NCBI RefSeq assembly: GCF_000384295.1 | Contig: NZ_KB913037.1 | Location: forward strand, 7,503,533-7,567,532 | Direction of reading: 5' to 3' | Length of the DNA stretch: 64,000 nt | Source of the DNA: Amycolatopsis balhimycina FH 1894 | GTDB lineage: Bacteria; Actinomycetota; Actinomycetes; Mycobacteriales; Pseudonocardiaceae | In this document: in pieces, positions 1 through 8,257 of the stretch | Layout of the letters: each line of letters begins with the position of its first letter | How positions within the stretch are numbered: the first letter of the stretch is position 1 | Notes under the pieces: model-generated | Database searches by the model: none | What the model saw: the letters and a program-made list of their open reading frames with translations, nothing else | Told to the model about the DNA's origin: nothing | Made by a program: the position numbers and the translations under genes

Positions 1-537
1 CACGTCGACCGTCGCGCGCGCGTCGTCCAGCGCCCGGTGCGTCGGCCGGGTCCTCGCCCCGAACAGCAGCGCCAGCGCCGTCAGGTTGTACCGGCCCACC
101 TCGTCCCGCGGGACGATCCGCCGCGCCAGCCGGACCGTGCACACCACGGTCGGCTTCGGCCACACGTACCCGTGGCCCTCGCACGCCGCCCGCATGTGCG
201 ACGTGTCGAACCCCGAGTTGTGCGCCACCAGCACCGCGCCCTCGATGAACTCGAGGAACGCCGGCAGCACCTCCTCGATCGGCGGCGCGTCGTAGACCAT
301 CGCCTGCGTGATGCCGGTCAGCGACACGATCTGCGGCGGGATCACCATGCCCGGGTTCACCAGCGTCGCGAACTCGCCCAGTACTTCGCCGCCGCGCACC
401 TTCACCGCGCCGATCTCCGTGATCCCCGACGGCCCGGGGGGAGCCCCGGTCGTTTCGAGGTCGAAGACGACGAAGGTGGTGTCCCGCAACGGAGTGCCGA
501 GCTCGTCGAACGCGAGCTGTGCCTGGACCGAACGCAT
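1..537 (-). CDS. DEDDh-family 3'-5' exonuclease, 3' end outside window
   Basis: Only the N-terminal 179 codons are visible because the gene runs off the left edge. The protein resembles DNA polymerase III epsilon-type proofreading exonucleases. All acidic motifs can be seen: FDLETTG near residue 25 (Asp and Glu that bind the two metals), [10 protein letters not shown] (second Asp), and HRALDDA at the edge (catalytic His and last Asp). The start is ATG at 537, the first Met before the conserved block. In mycobacteria the counterpart beside the NlpC/P60 gene and pimB' (Rv2191) carries a C-terminal GIY-YIG nuclease domain. Whether this one does cannot be seen here. It is divergent from the NYN-domain gene. 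Confidence 0.88.
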   Translation of the reverse strand, partial: MRSVQAQLAFDELGTPLRDTTFVVFDLETTGAPPGPSGITEIGAVKVRGGEVLGEFATLVNPGMVIPPQIVSLTGITQAMVYDAPPIEEVLPAFLEFIEGAVLVAHNSGFDTSHMRAACEGHGYVWPKPTVVCTVRLARRIVPRDEVGRYNLTALALLFGARTRPTHRALDDARATVDV

Positions 538-594
538 GAGCGAGACCCTAGAGGGACGCACCGACAGTTTTGCCCGGCGCGGGCGACCGGAGGT

Positions 595-645
595 CCGTGA
601 ATGGCACATCGAGGGACTTCAAGTCCCTCGATGTGCCATTCACGG
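595..645. repeat. 25-bp-arm perfect palindrome, dispersed family A copy 1
   Basis: Two perfect 25-base arms (595-619 and 621-645) surround one base. The outer part reads CCGTGAATGGCACATCGAGG and continues to the centre. Near-identical palindromes occur at 45452-45506 and 53636-53686. This copy lies between two divergent genes, so it cannot simply be a terminator for both neighbours. Confidence 0.9.
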
Positions 646-748
646 CCGGTGCCGCCGGCCTCGGGTGCCGGTGGCCGGATCCCCTGGTCGGGGTGTGGTC
701 CGTGTGGCGCGCGGGGCGGGATGCAGGGGTGGGGCCTACCCTGGACCA

Positions 749-2146
749 ATGCACCCGCAGCCGCTCGTGCCGGAGCCGCCCGGGGACCCCGCCGGTCCCT
801 CGGGTGTCGCGTCGCGCCCCGAGCAGGCCGAGGACGCCGACGACCAGGCCGGCCGGCCTGAACCCGCCACCTGGCCCGTCCTGCCCGAACCGGTCCGCGA
901 CCGCATCGCCGAGCTCGCCGCGGCCGCCGTCGCCAAGCTGCCGAGCACCGACGTCCCCCGCCAGCTGCGGCCCGTCGCCAAGTTCGCCCCCGCCAAGCGC
1001 GCGAAGCTCGGCGGCGCCGCCCTGCTCGCCGCCCTCGGCGAGTCCTCCCAGTTCCGCACGGCCGTCATCGAATGGCTCCGCGAACACCGCACCGACGTCC
1101 TCGACCCCAACGCCGCCGACTCCGTGGCCGCGGCGGCCGCGGCCGTCCTGCTCGGGGAGTCCGGGGCCGCCGGGCGCGTCCGGCTGGTGGCCAGGAACGC
1201 CGAGGAGAACGCCCTCCGCGCCGAACGCGACGCCGCGCTCGCCCGCACCCAGCGGCTCGAAGCCGAACTCGCGCAGGTCCGCGCCGAACTCGCCGAGGCG
1301 AAGAACACCGCCGAGAACGCCCGCGGCGAGCGTGAAGGCGAAGTCGAGAAGCTCCTGAAGCGCCTTCGCGAGCAAGGCGTCCAGCTGCGCCAGGCCCGTG
1401 ACGCGGTCGAAGCGGCGTCCGCCGAGGCCGAACGCGGCTCCGCCGCCCGAGCGGTCGAGATCGCCGCCCTCGCCGCCCAGCTCGAGCGGGAGCGCCAGCG
1501 CGTCGCCAGCGAGCGCGCCCGCGCCGAACGGGCCGTCTCCGACGCCGAGATCGCCCGCCAGTCCGCCCGTGAGGCCCGGCAGGCCGACGAGGTGCGGCTC
1601 GCCCTGCTCATCGACACCATCGACGGCGCTGTCAACGGTCTCCGCCGTGAACTCGCCCTCGGCGCGCGCGGTGCCCGTCCCGCGGACATGGTCCGCGGGG
1701 CCAGCTCCGGCACCGGTCAGGGCGGCAAGATCGCCGACGTGTCCACCCTGGACCGCTACCTGGCGCTGCCCAACGTGCACCTGATCGTCGACGGCTACAA
1801 CGTCACCAAGACCGGCTATCCCGAGCTCGCCCTCGCCGACCAGCGCGACCGGCTGGTCCACCAGCTGTCCGCGCTGGCCGCGCGCACGTCGGCCGAGGTC
1901 ACCGTCGTTTTCGACGGCGCCGGTGTGCTGTCGGTCCCGGCTTCGTCGCCGCGCGGGGTGCGGGTGCTGTTCTCCGACCGCGGGGTCCTCGCCGACGACG
2001 TGATCCGCAACCTGGTCGCGGCCGAGCCGGCGGGGCGGCCCATGGTCGTCGCGACGTCCGACCGCGCGGTCGCGGACTCGGTGCGCGGCGGTGGGGCCCA
2101 TCCGACGCCCGCCGCGGTGCTGGTCAGCCGCCTCTCCCGGGTCTGA
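749..2146 (+). CDS. NYN (PIN-like) domain protein with long coiled coil
   Basis: 465 aa from ATG at 749. The N-terminal ~60 residues are Pro/Glu/Asp rich. Residues ~60-160 form a helical domain. Residues ~160-300 form a long Glu/Arg/Ala-rich coiled coil. The C-terminal ~125 residues are an NYN/YacP-type domain: LIVDGYNVTKTGYPE carries the first acidic residue, VVFDGAG a second, and DRGVLADDVI plus VVATSDRAV the others. NYN/PIN domains are usually metal-dependent ribonucleases, so an RNA-processing role is inferred. It is divergent from the exonuclease gene and followed by a small Cys-rich gene. No RNA substrate can be named from the sequence. Confidence 0.85.
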   Translation: MHPQPLVPEPPGDPAGPSGVASRPEQAEDADDQAGRPEPATWPVLPEPVRDRIAELAAAAVAKLPSTDVPRQLRPVAKFAPAKRAKLGGAALLAALGESSQFRTAVIEWLREHRTDVLDPNAADSVAAAAAAVLLGESGAAGRVRLVARNAEENALRAERDAALARTQRLEAELAQVRAELAEAKNTAENARGEREGEVEKLLKRLREQGVQLRQARDAVEAASAEAERGSAARAVEIAALAAQLERERQRVASERARAERAVSDAEIARQSAREARQADEVRLALLIDTIDGAVNGLRRELALGARGARPADMVRGASSGTGQGGKIADVSTLDRYLALPNVHLIVDGYNVTKTGYPELALADQRDRLVHQLSALAARTSAEVTVVFDGAGVLSVPASSPRGVRVLFSDRGVLADDVIRNLVAAEPAGRPMVVATSDRAVADSVRGGGAHPTPAAVLVSRLSRV

Positions 2147-2216
2147 CTCGCACGAAATTGTCGGTGGTGGCGCCTACCGTCCTCCCCAAGTCAGTTTCCG
2201 GCGTGAGGAGGACCAC

Positions 2217-2474
2217 GTGAGTGACACCCCCGACCTGTCCGCGGTGGACGTCTCGCACATCGCGGTTTCGGACATCGAGAACCTGGTGGTCGATTGCGAC
2301 CGCTGTGTGGTGCGTGGCATCTCGTGCCACGACTGCGCGGTGAGCGTGCTGCTCGGCGCGCCGCCGGTGGTGGTGTGGGACGCCGACGAGCGCCGCGCCG
2401 TCGACGCGCTGGCCGAAGCGGGAATGGTGCCGCGGCTGCGCTTGGTCGAAGAACCGGTCCGCCGCACCGCCTGA
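2217..2474 (+). CDS. Small Cys-rich conserved hypothetical protein
   Basis: 85 aa from GTG at 2217, chosen because a strong ribosome-binding site (GAGGAGG) lies just upstream. Four cysteines form CDRCVVRGISCHDC at about residues 26-39, two CxxC pairs that could hold zinc or an Fe-S cluster. The remainder is acidic at the N-terminus and ends with Arg/Thr. No known domain is recognised. It sits between the NYN-domain gene and the NlpC/P60 gene. Confidence 0.7.
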   Translation: MSDTPDLSAVDVSHIAVSDIENLVVDCDRCVVRGISCHDCAVSVLLGAPPVVVWDADERRAVDALAEAGMVPRLRLVEEPVRRTA

Positions 2475-2920
2475 CTCGCCCGTTTCGTGTCGGCGCGCCG
2501 AATGGTCGATCGGATCAGATGAACGGTCGGTAGTCGAAACGGGCTCGGAGAAACCCCAGCGTGTAACGCCCATCACACGTTTCCTCCCTCCCTGGTCCGA
2601 TGGTGTTTAACGGCGTCACGCACAGTTTTTGGCGGAGAGGTGGTGGACGTGGTGGCGGTCTTTTCGTAACCTGTCCGAGATCTCGTGGCCCCCGGCCGCC
2701 GATGAGGCGGCGACGCGAGATCGCCGCCGGAAACAGCTTTGTCGGGAAGCTGGGAACCGGAACCACCACACGTTTGACAGTTGCAGCTTTATCTGTTGCA
2801 GCACTGCTCGTCCCCAAGCGGACGGCGCGTGTGGTGGGGACAGCGGCGAAGAGGACTCCCCGGCCTCTTCGTGCTCCGGTCCCCGTCGGCGGCCGAGACG
2901 CAAAGGAGACCCGCGCGACC
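2475..2920 (+). promoter_or_regulatory. Long 5' region with serial hairpins before NlpC/P60 gene
   Basis: This 446-base gap has no supported gene. At 2679-2722 an outer stem (GATCTCG with CGAGATC) encloses an inner GCCGCC/GGCGGC stem. CAGCTT/AAGCTG pair at 2734-2752. GTCCCCA/TGGGGAC pair at 2810-2841. CGAAGAGG/CCTCTTCG pair at 2847-2871. The coding start follows 50 bases later with a clear AAAGGAG site. Genes for actinobacterial cell-wall hydrolases are often preceded by structured leaders, including c-di-AMP riboswitches. I could not match the conserved c-di-AMP riboswitch bases, so the class is open. Confidence 0.4.
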
Positions 2921-3976
2921 GTGCAGTCGCATCCAGTCAGGCGCGTGGTGTCAGGTGCCCTCGCAGCGGTTTCGGTGATCACCCTCGTCACCTTGGCCCA
3001 GCCGACGGCCATCGCCGCCCCCGTCCCCGCCCTCCAAGCCCCTCCCACCGGCTCCGACGCCCTCGCCAAGTACCGCGACCTCGCGGCGCAAGCCGAGAAG
3101 CTCAACGAAGACCTGCTTTCGGCTCAGGACGACCTGAGCAAGAAGCAGGGCGAGCTCGACAAGGCCACCACCGACGTCAACGCGGCGAAGGACCAGGCCG
3201 CGAAGGCCGCCGAAAACGAGAAGAAGTACCAGGTCCAGGTCGACAAGTTCGCCGGTGCCTCGTTCACCAGCGGCGTCCAGCTCAACAAGCTGTCGGCCCT
3301 GCTGGCCGGTACTTCCACTCAGGACTTCCTGGACCGCTCTTCGGCGCTCGAGGTCATCGCGACCGGCAAGAACGCCGCGATGGGCAACCTCACCGGCGCC
3401 TTCCAGCAGGCCACCGACGCCACCAACAAGGCCGCCGACGCCGCGAAGCGCGCGCAGGACGCCCGTGACGCGGCCGCCAAGCTGACCGAGGACATCAAGG
3501 CCAAGCAGAAGTCCCTCAACGACCAGATCGACCAGCTCGAGGCGGCCAACAAGAACCTGAGCGCCTCGGACAAGGCCGCTCAGCGCGACCGCGGCGCGAC
3601 ACCCCCGGCCAACATCAAGGCCCCCACCGCGGCGGCCCAGACGGCGCTGAACATGGCGCTGAGCAAGCTCGGCAGCCCGTACAAGTACGGCGCCAGCGGG
3701 CCGACCGTGTTCGACTGCTCGGGCCTGATGCTGTGGGCCTACGGGCAGGCGGGGCTCACCCTGCCGCGCACCAGCCGGGAGCAGTCGACGTTCGGCGCCG
3801 CGGTGCCGCGCGATCAGCTGCAGCCGGGCGACCTCGTGTTCTACTACTCGCCCGTTTCGCACGTCGGCATGTACATCGGCAACGGCCAGATGGTCCACGC
3901 GCCCGACACCGGTGACGTCGTGAAGATCTCGCCGCTGCAGAGCCAGTACGCGGGAGCGCGCCGCCCGACGGCGTAA
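2921..3976 (+). CDS. Secreted NlpC/P60 peptidoglycan endopeptidase
   Basis: 351 aa from GTG at 2921, preceded by AAAGGAG at 2903-2909. This start gives a clean signal peptide (basic VQSHPVRR, hydrophobic core, cleavage near TAIAAP). Residues ~50-220 are an Ala/Lys/Asp-rich coiled coil. The C-terminal ~110 residues are NlpC/P60: VFDCSGLMLWAYG holds the catalytic Cys and VSHVGMYIGNG the catalytic His. The enzyme should cleave stem-peptide bonds (D-Glu-mDAP type) in the wall. Its place directly before pimB' mirrors Rv2190c in M. tuberculosis. The coiled coil probably restrains activity or mediates partners, as in RipA-type hydrolases. Confidence 0.93.
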   Translation: MQSHPVRRVVSGALAAVSVITLVTLAQPTAIAAPVPALQAPPTGSDALAKYRDLAAQAEKLNEDLLSAQDDLSKKQGELDKATTDVNAAKDQAAKAAENEKKYQVQVDKFAGASFTSGVQLNKLSALLAGTSTQDFLDRSSALEVIATGKNAAMGNLTGAFQQATDATNKAADAAKRAQDARDAAAKLTEDIKAKQKSLNDQIDQLEAANKNLSASDKAAQRDRGATPPANIKAPTAAAQTALNMALSKLGSPYKYGASGPTVFDCSGLMLWAYGQAGLTLPRTSREQSTFGAAVPRDQLQPGDLVFYYSPVSHVGMYIGNGQMVHAPDTGDVVKISPLQSQYAGARRPTA

Positions 3977-3993
3977 CCCCGAAGCAGAGCACC

Positions 3994-4033
3994 CCGAAGG
4001 GGCGGTACCGCACACGCGGTGCCGCCCCTTCGG
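3994..4033 (+). terminator. Hairpin terminator after NlpC/P60 gene
   Basis: CCGAAGGGGCGG pairs with CCGCCCCTTCGG, and the stem extends inward through TACCGC/GCGGTG. It lies 18 bases after the stop codon. There is no U-tract, as is common in high-GC actinobacteria. Confidence 0.8.
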
Positions 4034-4045
4034 CGTCCGTGTCAG

Positions 4046-4086
4046 CCGAGGCTCCGCCTCGGTCCGGGGGCTTCGCCACCCGGACC
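4046..4086 (+). terminator. Second GC-rich double hairpin before pimB'
   Basis: CCGAGGC/GCCTCGG is followed by GGTCCGGG/CCCGGACC with loop GGCTTCGCCA. The same GGGGGCTTCGCCACCCG-type module recurs at 11979-12023. It probably reinforces termination, but its position also makes it part of the pimB' upstream region. Confidence 0.55.
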
Positions 4087-4123
4087 CCCGAACGAACAGG
4101 TGGCCCCCGCTAGCCTCTGGGGC

Positions 4124-5281
4124 GTGCTCAAGACCCTGCTCGTGACCAACGACTTCCCGCCCCGGCCCGGGGGGATCCAGAACTACCTGAACTCCCTCGC
4201 CACCCGGCTGCCGGCGGACGACCTGGTCGTCTACGCGCCGTCGTGGGAGTCGCGGACGGGGTCGCACGAGGAGTTCGACGCGGAGGCGCCGTTCGAGGTC
4301 GTCCGGCATCCGACGTCGCTGATGCTGCCGACGCCTGACGTCCTTCGCCGGGCGAAGCAGATCATGCGCGCGCGAGACTGCGAAGCCGTCTGGTTCGGCG
4401 CGGCCGCCCCGCTCGCGCTGCTGGGGCAGCCGCTGCGCCGGGCCGGGGCCCGGCGCGTCGTGGCGTCGACCCACGGCCACGAGGTCGGCTGGTCGATGCT
4501 CCCCGGTTCGCGGCAGGCGCTGCGGCGCATCGGCGACACCGTGGACGTCGTCACCTACGTCAGCCGGTACACCCGCGGCCGGTTCGCCGCCGCGTTCGGC
4601 CCGATGGCCGGGCTGGAGCTGCTGCCGTCCGGGGTGGACACCGAGGTGTTCCGGCCGGATCCGGCCGCCCGCGCGGAGATCCGCGCCCGGCACGGCCTCG
4701 GCGACCGGCCGACGATCGTGTGCGTGTCGCGGCTGGTCCCGCGCAAGGGCCAGGACCAGCTGATCCGCGCGCTGCCGAAGATCCTCGAGCGGGTCCCGGA
4801 CGCGGCGCTGCTGATCGTCGGCGGCGGTCCCTACCGCAAGAAGCTCACCGAGCTGGTCGCCGAGCTGGGGCTGGAGCGCGACGTCGTGCTCACCGGGTCG
4901 GTGCCGTGGGCCGAGCTGCCGGCGCATTACGCGGTGGGCGACATCTTCGCGATGCCGGCCCGCACCCGGGGCAAGGGCCTCGACGTCGAAGGGCTCGGCA
5001 TCGTCTACCTGGAGGCCTCGGCGACCGGCCTGCCGGTGGTGGCTGGCAACTCCGGCGGGGCGCCCGAAGCGGTGCTCGACGAGGTCACCGGGCACGTCGT
5101 CGAGGGCCGGGACACCGGCCAGCTCGCCGAGACGCTCGTCAGCCTGCTCGCCGACCCGGTGCGCGCGCGGCGGATGGGCGAGGCCGGGCGGGCCTGGGTG
5201 ACCGCGAACTGGCGGTGGGACGTCATGGCGCGGCGGCTGTCCGGCCTGCTGGACGGCGACCCGGTGGCCGCGGTCCGCTGA
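4124..5281 (+). CDS. pimB: PimB'-type phosphatidylinositol mannoside mannosyltransferase
   Basis: 385 aa from GTG at 4124, the same length as mycobacterial Rv2188c. It is a GT4-family GT-B glycosyltransferase that adds the second mannose (alpha-1,6) from GDP-mannose onto PIM1 at the inner face of the membrane. Visible marks: RPGGIQNYL near the N-terminus, STHGHEVGWS, SRLVPRKGQD at the start of the nucleotide-binding half, and EGLGIVYLEASA with the paired Glu residues of the EX7E motif. Neighbours match the mycobacterial order. No ribosome-binding site is obvious, so the start rests on the conserved VLKTLLVTNDFPP block. Confidence 0.92.
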   Translation: MLKTLLVTNDFPPRPGGIQNYLNSLATRLPADDLVVYAPSWESRTGSHEEFDAEAPFEVVRHPTSLMLPTPDVLRRAKQIMRARDCEAVWFGAAAPLALLGQPLRRAGARRVVASTHGHEVGWSMLPGSRQALRRIGDTVDVVTYVSRYTRGRFAAAFGPMAGLELLPSGVDTEVFRPDPAARAEIRARHGLGDRPTIVCVSRLVPRKGQDQLIRALPKILERVPDAALLIVGGGPYRKKLTELVAELGLERDVVLTGSVPWAELPAHYAVGDIFAMPARTRGKGLDVEGLGIVYLEASATGLPVVAGNSGGAPEAVLDEVTGHVVEGRDTGQLAETLVSLLADPVRARRMGEAGRAWVTANWRWDVMARRLSGLLDGDPVAAVR

Positions 5282-5285
5282 GCCG

Positions 5286-5897
5286 TCACGGCGTGTGGAG
5301 CGCCGGGTGCCGCGGATCGTCGACGCGCACGACTACGTCGGCGAGCGAGCCGGGATCGGCTTCCGCCTCGTAACGCTCGTAGGCCGGGACGGCCCACGCG
5401 TCCGGCACGCGCCGGCGCAGGGCGGCGGGGGAGAGCCACAGGTGCACGGCCAGGTCGAACGCCAGACCCGCGCCGAGCAGCAGTTCGCCGTCGACCAGCA
5501 CGACGCCGCCGTCGGGGAGCGGCACCCGCTCGGCGCGGGTCGCGCGGTCGCGTTCGGGGTCCCACAGCGACGGCAGGACTTCGCCGGACCCCTTCAGCGG
5601 ATCGAGGACTTCGCGGCGGAGCGCGCCGAGGTCGAGCCAGTCGGTGTAGCGGGCATCGGGGTTGGTGCGGCCGTGCTCGAACCGCAGCGACGCGGGACGC
5701 AGGAAGTCGCCCGCGGAGACGCGCAGGGTCGCGCGGCCACGCAGCCGCAGCGGGTCGACGAGGGCGTCGGCGAGTTCCTTCGTTTCCGTCGCCCCGGCCG
5801 CGCCGTCGACGGCGACCGCGATCCGCCCGGGGAGCGCGTCGATGCGGCCGGCCAGTTCTTCGGCCAGGACGGCGGGGGAAATCGGACGGTAGCGCAC
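5286..5897 (-). CDS. Uridine-kinase-like protein with degenerate P-loop
   Basis: 203 aa from GTG at 5897, chosen for the GGAGG site ahead of it; an in-frame ATG at 5939 is a possible longer start. The fold resembles uridine/pantothenate-kinase-like NTPases: IAVAVDGAAGATETKEL sits where the Walker A should be, VSAGDFLRP follows, then a stretch around SLWDPERD. The expected GK[S/T] of the P-loop is absent (GAAGATET), so ATP binding may be altered. It ends 4 bases after pimB', in convergent orientation. Substrate unknown. Confidence 0.65.
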   Translation of the reverse strand: MRYRPISPAVLAEELAGRIDALPGRIAVAVDGAAGATETKELADALVDPLRLRGRATLRVSAGDFLRPASLRFEHGRTNPDARYTDWLDLGALRREVLDPLKGSGEVLPSLWDPERDRATRAERVPLPDGGVVLVDGELLLGAGLAFDLAVHLWLSPAALRRRVPDAWAVPAYERYEAEADPGSLADVVVRVDDPRHPALHTP

Positions 5898-5961
5898 GGG
5901 TTCCCATCCTCCACCCGGACCGGTGGGCGGTTTTGTCATACCCCGGTGGGAAGATGGGGAC

Positions 5962-6375
5962 ATGACTTCTTCAACGGGGAAGACGGCCGATGTGGGGTGG
6001 AACATCGGCGTTTCACGGACTTTGCCGTACCCCGCCGCGATGGTCTGGGACTTCCTGGTCAGCCGCGAGGGTGTCGCGGTCTGGCTGGGGCCCGGGGCAG
6101 AGCTGCCGCGCGAGGCGGGCGCGGAGTACGAAACGGCGAACGGCACGGTCGGCGAGATCCGCAGCTTCGTGGCCGGCGACCGGGTCCGGCTCACGTGGCG
6201 GCCGAGCGACTGGGACCACGACTCCACCGTGCAGGTGCGGCTGAGCGGCTCGGGTGCCAAGACCACGCTGCGGTTCCACCAGGAATGGCTCGCCGACGCG
6301 GAAGAACGCGAGGAACAACGGGCATACTGGCAGGACGTGACCGAGCGCGTGGTGGCGGCACTCGCCGAGCGCTGA
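5962..6375 (+). CDS. SRPBCC / AHSA1-type ligand-binding protein
   Basis: 137 aa. It begins with a typical Bet v1-like strand (VSRTLPYPAAMVWDFLVS) and has the helix-grip pattern EYETANGTVGEIRSF, RVRLTWRP and TTLRFHQEWLADAEERE, with a C-terminal amphipathic helix. Such proteins bind hydrophobic ligands or act as Aha1-like activators. The ligand cannot be inferred. It is 23 bases upstream of a P450 gene on the same strand, so co-transcription is likely. Confidence 0.8.
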   Translation: MTSSTGKTADVGWNIGVSRTLPYPAAMVWDFLVSREGVAVWLGPGAELPREAGAEYETANGTVGEIRSFVAGDRVRLTWRPSDWDHDSTVQVRLSGSGAKTTLRFHQEWLADAEEREEQRAYWQDVTERVVAALAER

Positions 6376-6398
6376 CGCGGCGAGAAACTGGGGATGGC

Positions 6399-7613
6399 AT
6401 GACGACCGACGAAATCGTCGAGGTGGCGGAAGACTTCGCGCAGGACGCACACCTGTTCGCGGAGCTGTTGCGGGCGGGCGGTTCCGTGCGCCGGGTGCGG
6501 CTGCCACCGCGCGGGCTGCCGTGCTACCTGGTCACCGGGTTCGCGGAGGCGCGGGCGCTGCTGGCCGATCCGCGGCTGCGGAAGAACAGCCAGGGCATCC
6601 GTGAGCTGTTCGAGGCGAAGCTGCCGCCCGAGGCCCTGCAGAACGGCCTGGGCCAGGACCTGAGCTGGCACATGCTCAACTCCGACCCGCCGGACCACAC
6701 GCGGCTGCGGAAGCTCGTGAACAAGGCGTTCACCGGCCGGACCGTGGCCCGGCTGCGGCCGCGGGTCGAAGAGATCACCGCCGAGCTGCTCGACGCGCTG
6801 GCCGGGCAGGAGCGGGCCGACCTGGTGCCGTCGTTCGCCGCGCCGCTGCCGATCACGGTGATCTGCGAGCTGCTCGGCGTGCGCGAGGAGGACCGCACGG
6901 AGTTCTCCGGCTGGTCCAAGACGCTGCTGAGCGCGGCGGTGCGGCCGGAGGATGTGCAGAACGCGGCGCAGAGCATGTTCGGCTACCTCACCGGCCTGAT
7001 CGCGCAGAAACGCGCCGAACCGGCCGAGGACCTGCTGTCGGACCTGGTGCACGCGAGCGACGACGGCGACTCGCTGTCCGAGCCGGAGCTGGTGTCGATG
7101 GCGTTCCTGCTGCTGGTCGCCGGGCACGAGACGACGGTCAACCTGATCGCCAACGGCGTGCTGGCGCTGCTGCGCGAGCCGGAGCAGCTGGCCCGGCTGC
7201 GCGCGGAGCCGGCGCTGCTGCCCGGCGCGGTCGAGGAGTTCCTCCGCTTCGACGGCCCGATCCACCTGGCCACGCTGCGGTTCACCGCCGAGCCGGTGGA
7301 GGCCGGCGGCGTGACGATCCCGGCGGGCGAGTTCGTGCTCGTCTCGCTGCTGGGCGCGAACCGGGACGCGGAGCGCTTCCCGGAGCCGGACCGGCTGGAC
7401 ATCACCCGCGCGGCGGGCGGCCACCTGGCGTTCGGGCACGGCATCCACTACTGCGTCGGGGCACCCCTGGCCCGGCTGGAGGCCGAGATCGCCCTCGGCG
7501 GCCTGCTGGCGCGGTTCCCGGACCTGGCGCTGGACGCGAAGCCGGACGAGCTGGCGTACCGGCAGAGTTCGCTGGTCCACGGCCTGGAGGCACTCCCGGT
7601 CCGGTTGCGCTGA
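6399..7613 (+). CDS. Cytochrome P450 monooxygenase
   Basis: 404 aa from ATG at 6399. Bacterial class I P450 marks are present: the I-helix oxygen-activation motif LLVAGHETTVN, the K-helix ExxR (EEFLR), and the haem loop FGHGIHYCVGAPLARLE with Cys352 as thiolate ligand. HMLNSDPPDHTRLRKLVNKAF is typical of CYP107/CYP105-like enzymes. No ferredoxin or reductase gene lies beside it, so electrons must come from elsewhere. The SRPBCC gene upstream is the only obvious partner. The oxidised substrate is unknown. Confidence 0.95.
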   Translation: MTTDEIVEVAEDFAQDAHLFAELLRAGGSVRRVRLPPRGLPCYLVTGFAEARALLADPRLRKNSQGIRELFEAKLPPEALQNGLGQDLSWHMLNSDPPDHTRLRKLVNKAFTGRTVARLRPRVEEITAELLDALAGQERADLVPSFAAPLPITVICELLGVREEDRTEFSGWSKTLLSAAVRPEDVQNAAQSMFGYLTGLIAQKRAEPAEDLLSDLVHASDDGDSLSEPELVSMAFLLLVAGHETTVNLIANGVLALLREPEQLARLRAEPALLPGAVEEFLRFDGPIHLATLRFTAEPVEAGGVTIPAGEFVLVSLLGANRDAERFPEPDRLDITRAAGGHLAFGHGIHYCVGAPLARLEAEIALGGLLARFPDLALDAKPDELAYRQSSLVHGLEALPVRLR

Positions 7614-7630
7614 GCGGCTAGGGTCGGCGG

Positions 7631-8257
7631 ATGGACTCCGCCGGCCTGCTCGCCCTCGATGCCCAGCACGTGTGGCACCCGTACGCGCCGATGCCGGCGA
7701 AGGTGCCCTCGCTGCTGGTCACCGAGGCGAGCGGGGTGCGGCTGAAGCTCGCCGACGGCCGTGAGCTCGTGGACGGGATGTCGTCGTGGTGGTCGGCCAT
7801 CCACGGCTACCGGCACCCGGTGCTCGACGCCGCGCTCGCCGCGCAGGCCGGGCGGATGAGCCACGTCATGTTCGGCGGCCTGACGCACGAACCGGCGATC
7901 ACCCTCGCCAAGACACTGGCCGACCTGACGCCGGACGGCCTGGAGCACGTCTTCCTCTGCGACTCCGGGTCGGTGTCGGTCGAGGTCGCCGCGAAGATGT
8001 GCCTGCAGTACCAGCGTTCGCGCGGGCTGGCCGGGAAACGGAAGCTGCTCACCTGGCGCGGCGGCTACCACGGCGACACGTTCACGCCGATGAGCGTGTG
8101 CGACCCCGAGGGCGGCATGCACGCGCTGTGGCGCGGCGTCCTGCCCGAGCAGGTCTTCGTGCCCGCGCCGCCGTCAGGCTTCGGCACCCCACCGGATCCG
8201 TCCTATCTGGACACTCTGGCGGACGCGATCGGTGCCCACGCCGGGGAACTGGCTGCT
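7631..8257 (+). pseudogene. bioA: bioA 5' half, truncated by deletion
   Basis: About 209 codons match the N-terminal half of adenosylmethionine-8-amino-7-oxononanoate aminotransferase (usual length ~430 aa): [50 protein letters not shown] and [16 protein letters not shown]. At about 8253-8257 the reading switches to bioB sequence in another frame. A five-base stretch (CTGCT) fits both genes at the joint. The C-terminal half, which contains the PLP-binding lysine, is missing, so no aminotransferase activity is expected. Translation would run on in a nonsense frame to 8725. Confidence 0.88.

Noticed and set aside
2670..2871. c-di-AMP (ydaO/yuaA) riboswitch before the NlpC/P60 gene
   Set aside because: Position and family fit, but I could not find the conserved core segments of that riboswitch; kept only as an unclassified structured leader.
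4231..5095. Antisense frames opposite pimB' and the NlpC/P60 gene
   Set aside because: No domain, start context or conserved pattern; expected in GC-rich DNA.
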